Below are positions 32,217 to 36,355 of a stretch of DNA of 36,355 nucleotides, in pieces. Location: contig CAYSDH010000031.1 in the NCBI GenBank assembly GCA_964429805.1, positions 1 through 36,355 of the forward strand, written 5' to 3'. Both the position numbers and the translations under genes were made by a program. Positions within the stretch are counted from its first letter, which is position 1, and each line of letters begins with the position of its first letter. Source of the stretch: CAYSDH01 sp964429805. Lineage in GTDB: Bacteria > Bacteroidota > Bacteroidia > Flavobacteriales_D > JABDKJ01. The notes below the pieces were generated by a model. That model had not been told where the DNA came from, searched no databases, and worked only from the letters and a program-made list of their open reading frames with translations.

Positions 32217-32277
32217 AGCTGTTTTTTTAATCGTAAACAGCTAAACGAATACCATCTAAAGATGGTTAAAGCTTTAA
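32217..32277 (+). promoter_or_regulatory. Leader with three consecutive inverted repeats
   Basis: Just upstream of the ATG at 32282 are AGCTGTTT/AAACAGCT (32217-32224 and 32235-32242), ACCATC/GATGGT (32251-32256 and 32261-32266) and the 12-bp palindrome TTAAAGCTTTAA (32266-32277). They may act as operators or as mRNA hairpins controlling the start codon. The first could also help terminate the AsmA transcript on the plus strand, although its T-run is inside the loop. Confidence 0.4.
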
Positions 32278-32281
32278 ACAT

Positions 32282-34810
32282 ATGTTAAGACCAGTATTAT
32301 TGGTCCTCAGTTTTATATTAATCGCCCAAGCAGCGCGATCTCAGAATACAGAGTACTCGACTGTAGATTCCATCATTGTACAACAAAACAATATGAGTGG
32401 CGGTGGTTTCCAAAGCGATGTCACTATTACAAGTGATGGGTTGACTGTTTATTCCTCTGCAGATGTTTCAGGCATATTCAAGTCCACTGATGGTGGCTTG
32501 CTTTTCAATAACGTCAATCAAGGACTCAAAAGCCCGAAAGTTGCAAGCGTAGCTATCACTGAAGACAATCACCAAATCCTATATGCTGGCACAGGGGATA
32601 AAGGCGGTTCTGGCGGCTTGTTCCGGTCCATCAATGGTGGTGAGACTTGGGTGATAACAAATGCTGGAGACAGCGCTCAGTTTGCAGGAAATCATTCTTC
32701 TACATTTGATTCCTTGCCTGAAGGTCACCCTCGGTCAAATGGTGATTTGATAATAATCGATAAAGGGAACCAAGCTGACTTATTCACAGATGACATAATA
32801 GTGGCTGGCACATACAAAGATGGCGTTAGAATCTTCACCCAGGGTGGTGATATTGAAGCGTCTGCCGTCAATACAAGTGGTTATGTGAGGTCAGTAGCCT
32901 ATCATGATTCCATACCACACGTGGCCTTTGGCGCAATTTATTTTTCCGATGTCAGCCAAAACGGAATTTATCACATTGACTATGCAGACCCTAGTGCTCC
33001 CATATCAACGCTGGTGTATCAAACTCCCGAACCAGAAGGCATTGCAGTGTTGGGGAGCGGAATGGTGTATGCAGCCATTGGTAATAATGGCATTGTGGCT
33101 TTCAACGGTACGTCTTGGAATCTTGTAAATACTGGCTTGTCAGTAGGTCATCCATATAGAAGATGGACCGCGATTACGGGCTATTTCAGTGCAAACGGTA
33201 ATAATGTACTATATGCTGGTCTGAACAATCTCGGAGGTAATGAAAACGGAACAGAATACTCCTCAATTTGGAGGAGTGAAAATGGTGGTAATACATGGAC
33301 GCCCTTGGTTGATGCTAGCCTAAATGTTTCGGACACTATCTATGGTCAGTCTCACGAATGGTGGTACAGAATAGATGCTTTTAAGCAAGGTGGTTTAGGC
33401 AGAAAAAATAGTGTGGTAAGTGCAATAGATGTTGCACTAGGAATAGACCCTGATGTGGTGTCAGATGATGTGGTTTATGTGTCAGGGCGCGGTGGAATAT
33501 GGAAATCTCAAGACGGAGGAGACAGCTGGAACCCTGCAGTAAACAACATGCAAGCTACTGCCAACAATGATGTTGCCGTCAACCCAAATAATCCAAGCCA
33601 GATCGCTGTTGCAAATACAGATTACGTGGTACTCGAAACGAGTAATAGCTTTGAAGGGAGTAGTCTTTCTAGAGACAAGCCTACAGACGCAGAATCTAGA
33701 GGTTATGATGTGGTATTTGATAGCACGGCTGACCAAGTAATTATTGCCGTTGGCGATCGCGACACGAATAATGACGGTGGTGGTGAAGTGTACGTGAAGT
33801 CTTCGTTTGAACTTGGTGGTGAGATAGATGCTGAATGGACAAATACTAATCTAGCAGCCATTACAGCATCAAACAATGGGAGGGTGCGTGCTGTGAGCTT
33901 TGGGTATCACGATGGGAGTACGGCAACTACGCAAGCTATTTTGGCTGCAGTAGAAGGAGAAGGTGTGTTTAGATATCATAACGGAACCTGGACAGCTTGC
34001 AATGGTGTTAGCATTGGAGCAACGAAACGGAGCAAATTTCTTTGGCCGGATAATGGGAACTCAGGAGTCGTGTATCTGTTAGATCTTTCTGCTGGCCTCT
34101 ATCGCTCCATTGACGGGGGGCAAAACTGGACAAATATGTGGCCAGAAATGTCATTGAAAAACAATGACTTTTATGAATCGGGTTACCTCACTGCAGACGA
34201 TAATGAGCCCAGTACAATATTCCTCTCCATTCAAGGCGATAATGGCTCTCCTATTGGGTCGGATTTTAGAGTGTTCAGAATTAATAATGCGGACACAGCA
34301 ATACTTGATGAGTTGGGGACTCCAGGAATTGAAGACATTACAAGTGATACAGATATGAATACAATTGAGCGCCCCGGTCCAATAGTCCTGGGGCCAAACG
34401 GTCGCTTGTGGCTCACTCAACAACAACATGCTGCCAGCGGAACCCGGGCTAGGCTCTATGTAATGGAAAATCCGAGCACCGATTTAGTCTTTAATGATGT
34501 GTCAACTGCAGCCTACTCCCGCAGGGCGACACGACCAAATGGCATAGATGTGTCAATCGATAATTACGTATATATTTCTCAAAGCGGCACGGGTCTGGTA
34601 AAAGTAAAAGCCGTATTGAGTAATACCCAAGTGGTGGGCTGTGCAGGAGACTTTAATGCTGATGGTATTGTCGATATTCATGATTTCCTGACCTTCAATT
34701 CTGTATTTGACAGCGCCTGCACGTGTCCAGCCGACATGACTGGTGATGGTACAGTTGATATAAATGATTTTCTTGTATTTAATTCTGTTTTTGGAAATTC
34801 TTGTGACTAA
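32282..34810 (+). CDS. Secreted Asp-box beta-propeller protein (GH74/VPS10-like) with tandem dockerin-like tail
   Basis: 842 residues with signal peptide MLRPVLLVLSFILIAQAARS. Five Asp-box motifs (STDGGLLF, SINGGETW, SENGGNTW, SQDGGDSW, SIDGGQNW) show a bladed beta-propeller of the sialidase/GH74/VPS10 class. The diagnostic N-terminal GH74 signature seen in the protein at 22980 is not present here; the corresponding area reads SSADVSGIFKSTDGG. So it may be a distant glycosidase or a non-catalytic binding protein. The tail (residues 787-842) is two dockerin-like repeats like those of the GH16 and GH74 enzymes, with no T9SS domain. Its leader has several inverted repeats. Substrate unknown. Confidence 0.85.
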   Translation: MLRPVLLVLSFILIAQAARSQNTEYSTVDSIIVQQNNMSGGGFQSDVTITSDGLTVYSSADVSGIFKSTDGGLLFNNVNQGLKSPKVASVAITEDNHQILYAGTGDKGGSGGLFRSINGGETWVITNAGDSAQFAGNHSSTFDSLPEGHPRSNGDLIIIDKGNQADLFTDDIIVAGTYKDGVRIFTQGGDIEASAVNTSGYVRSVAYHDSIPHVAFGAIYFSDVSQNGIYHIDYADPSAPISTLVYQTPEPEGIAVLGSGMVYAAIGNNGIVAFNGTSWNLVNTGLSVGHPYRRWTAITGYFSANGNNVLYAGLNNLGGNENGTEYSSIWRSENGGNTWTPLVDASLNVSDTIYGQSHEWWYRIDAFKQGGLGRKNSVVSAIDVALGIDPDVVSDDVVYVSGRGGIWKSQDGGDSWNPAVNNMQATANNDVAVNPNNPSQIAVANTDYVVLETSNSFEGSSLSRDKPTDAESRGYDVVFDSTADQVIIAVGDRDTNNDGGGEVYVKSSFELGGEIDAEWTNTNLAAITASNNGRVRAVSFGYHDGSTATTQAILAAVEGEGVFRYHNGTWTACNGVSIGATKRSKFLWPDNGNSGVVYLLDLSAGLYRSIDGGQNWTNMWPEMSLKNNDFYESGYLTADDNEPSTIFLSIQGDNGSPIGSDFRVFRINNADTAILDELGTPGIEDITSDTDMNTIERPGPIVLGPNGRLWLTQQQHAASGTRARLYVMENPSTDLVFNDVSTAAYSRRATRPNGIDVSIDNYVYISQSGTGLVKVKAVLSNTQVVGCAGDFNADGIVDIHDFLTFNSVFDSACTCPADMTGDGTVDINDFLVFNSVFGNSCD
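34640..34807 (+). repeat. Tandem dockerin/EF-hand-like repeats, Asp-box protein tail
   Basis: Two 28-residue units start CAGD and CPAD, with loops DFNADGIVDIHDF and DMTGDGTVDINDF, then FNSVF and a final Cys or Cys-Asp at the C-terminus. They follow the consensus of the tails at 15766-15936 and 22983-23153, with Val instead of Ala in NS[AV]F. Confidence 0.86.
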
Positions 34811-34963
34811 TATAGTCTACCCGTTCGTTGGACAAAGTCATAGACTAGAGATGACTTTTAATTTAGCCTCAATAAAATCAGATTCCGCTTTTTTGACCTT
34901 CTATATGCGTTTTAAAGATGTTCCCATATTGTAGGCCCATAATCATCCTCTAAACAATCAACA

Positions 34964-35341
34964 ATGAAAAAATCAACACTAATCATAATAGCCATATCAG
35001 CACTAACTCTCTTTTCGTGCAGCGGTTCAGATACCTAAAGAGGAAACTGGAAAGCGACAAGAGAAGAGGGAAAACGATTAGATATCGCATTTGGTGAGCG
35101 TGACTTTTCAATCACCGAGAGTGGTGAGAAAAAGTACTTCGAATACTCGCAGAACTCAGTGAACATTGAGAATTCAATAGAAACGTACGGTATCACTCTA
35201 GATGATGGTAGAGTACTTCAAATTCACTTTCCCATAGGCAATGACGAATCAAAAGGAGCCATTTTAGATGGCAACGGCCGACCACAGTTTATCATGAGCA
35301 GAGCAGATTACATCGGGTATAATGACCTTTATGGCCTGTGA
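34964..35341 (+). pseudogene. Small lipoprotein gene interrupted by an in-frame TAA
   Basis: From the ATG at 34964 the frame reads a clear lipoprotein signal (IIIAISALTLFSC, Cys19; then SGSDT), meets TAA at 35036-35038 (codon 25), and stays open in the same frame to TGA at 35339-35341. After the stop comes RGNWKATREEGKRLDIAFGE, FEYSQNSVNIEN, YGITLDDGRVLQIHFPI and GRPQFIMSRADYIGY, a compact beta-rich domain of ~100 residues. The whole would be ~125 residues. The stop falls just after the signal peptide, where a Tyr codon (TAC/TAT) would fit. Without read-through the domain could start only from internal GTG at 35159 and would lack its export signal. Function unknown. Confidence 0.78.
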
Positions 35342-35493
35342 AACGGAGATTTCTTGCTTATTAGATAACTGATAATCAGACTGGTTTTCATGCCTTAATA
35401 GGTGCTCTGCACAACTCAACTCTTTCTTTTTTTAGCAACGCGTGCAACCTTTTAGAATTGATTGGTCATTAAGACACATCAACTTTAAATATC

Positions 35494-36225
35494 ATGTATA
35501 AACGAATACTATTTTTCACTGCATTGGCCATTTTAACGTCAATGAGCTCTTGTAGAAAAGATGACGGATGCACCAAAGGCAGCGGCACCATAACCTCCGA
35601 GATTCTGTATAGCCCAGAGTTTACAGGCGTCAAAGCAAGTGGCTCTTTTGACATTGTCATACAGCAAGGAGAGGAACATAAGATAGAAGCCATAGGTCAT
35701 CCCAATATTATTGACCGCATTCAAACTGATGTAAGTGGTGACTTACTCACTATTGATCTTGAGTCAGGTTGCTTCAGAGATTTTGAGTTAGCCATGCACA
35801 TCACTTTACCTTCAATTGACAGACTTTTACTTGATGGTAGCGGTAACATCAATGTCTTGGCTATGGAAAACGACAGTGACTTAGAAATTGATCTTAGAGG
35901 CTCAGGTGACATCACGTTGTACGAAATGGAGCTTACTCAAAATCTCTTCGTGCGTATTGATGGGAGTGGAGAGGTGAAGACTTACGCAGCATTTCCTGAT
36001 CTTATTAATCTGGAGATTGACATAGAAGGAAGCGGTGATTACAGAGGATTTGACACAGAGTCAGAAAACTGCACCGTCTCTATCAATGGGAGCGGAGATG
36101 TGCGTACACACGCAAATTCCACACTTGATGTTGAAATTAATGGTAGTGGAAACGTGCATTATAGAGGAGCGCCCGCCATCACTGTAGATATCTCAGGTTC
36201 AGGAGACTTGATTGACGCCAACTGA
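35494..36225 (+). CDS. GIN-domain (DUF2807) lipoprotein
   Basis: 243 residues with lipoprotein signal MYKRILFFTALAILTSMSSC (Cys20). The rest is a DUF2807 / putative auto-transporter adhesin head GIN domain: FTGVKASGSFDIVIQQGEE, then at least six further GSG[DEN] turns (DGSGNI, RGSGDI, DGSGEV, EGSGDY, NGSGDV, NGSGNV) spaced about 20 residues, which indicates a regular right-handed beta-helix. Such proteins are common in Bacteroidota and are presumed surface or periplasmic; no enzymatic role is known. It ends in a good terminator. It starts 152 nt after the broken lipoprotein gene, in the same direction. Confidence 0.9.
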   Translation: MYKRILFFTALAILTSMSSCRKDDGCTKGSGTITSEILYSPEFTGVKASGSFDIVIQQGEEHKIEAIGHPNIIDRIQTDVSGDLLTIDLESGCFRDFELAMHITLPSIDRLLLDGSGNINVLAMENDSDLEIDLRGSGDITLYEMELTQNLFVRIDGSGEVKTYAAFPDLINLEIDIEGSGDYRGFDTESENCTVSINGSGDVRTHANSTLDVEINGSGNVHYRGAPAITVDISGSGDLIDAN

Positions 36226-36256
36226 CTGACAAAGACCTTTTTGGTTTAATAACACG

Positions 36257-36294
36257 CGCGCCAGACTGATTCGTTTCAGCTAGGCGCGTTTTCG
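36257..36294 (+). terminator. Rho-independent terminator after the GIN-domain gene
   Basis: CGCGCC (36257-36262) pairs with GGCGCG (36283-36288), with an inner CTGA/TCAG stem, and is followed by TTTTCGTTTTG. It ends the GIN-domain transcript about 30 nt past its stop. Confidence 0.8.
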
Positions 36295-36355
36295 TTTTGT
36301 GTAATCGTGTTATTGCTCATGAATAGCACGAAAGCGGTAATGAATCGCTAGATAA

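Noticed and set aside
2410..35341. TAA reassigned to an amino acid or general read-through
   Set aside because: Several intact genes here end in TAA at the expected family length, so TAA works as a normal stop.
1..36355. CRISPR array, tRNA, rRNA, IS element or phage genes
   Set aside because: No direct-repeat/spacer pattern, no tRNA-like T-loop sequence in the intergenic regions, and no transposase, integrase or phage structural genes were seen.

Overview
The window looks like the chromosome of a free-living, probably marine, member of the Bacteroidota. The evidence is one protein ending in a type A and one in a type B (gliding-motility associated) C-terminal sorting domain of the type IX secretion system (T9SS), a menaquinone gene (menB), several Bacteroidota-style lipoproteins, exact TAnnTTTG promoter elements, and TTG start codons. 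I cannot place it below phylum. No phage, IS element, CRISPR array, rRNA or tRNA was seen.

Layout. 2-2413: the 3' end of a coiled-coil-like protein, a strong terminator, then a Cys-rich, membrane-anchored protein with a T9SS tail. 2410-3426 (minus): a YkuK-type RNase H-like gene followed by a YdeI/OmpD-associated gene broken by an in-frame TAA. 3738-9248 (minus): a 1836-residue secreted HYR-repeat protein. 9346-12541 (minus): cell-envelope block of an OmpA-like lipoprotein and two L,D-transpeptidases. 12770-15600 (plus): Lys-rich cold-shock protein, M48 lipoprotein protease, MenB. 15763-17850 (minus): GH16 glucanase. 18055-20491: an oxopentenoate hydratase-family enzyme and, divergently, an ACMSD-family decarboxylase, together suggesting meta-cleavage catabolism of 3-hydroxyanthranilate (tryptophan). 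20472-22986: D-Ala-D-Ala dipeptidase lipoprotein and malic enzyme. 22980-25679 (minus): GH74-type glycosidase. 25939-28498: PglD/NeuD-like acyltransferase and DEAD-box RNA helicase. 28556-32070: AsmA-like protein split by a frameshift. 32282-34810: Asp-box beta-propeller protein. 34964-35341: small lipoprotein with an in-frame TAA. 35494-36225: GIN-domain (DUF2807) lipoprotein.

Most notable: three separately located secreted proteins (GH16, GH74, Asp-box propeller) end in the same tail, two tandem Cys-bracketed EF-hand/dockerin-like repeats of about 28 residues, where a T9SS sorting domain would normally sit. No cohesin is visible, so the tail may be a surface-anchoring or sorting tag rather than a cellulosome part. 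Second, three genes in 36 kb are interrupted (two by TAA, one by a 1-nt shift), which is either real decay or sequence error.
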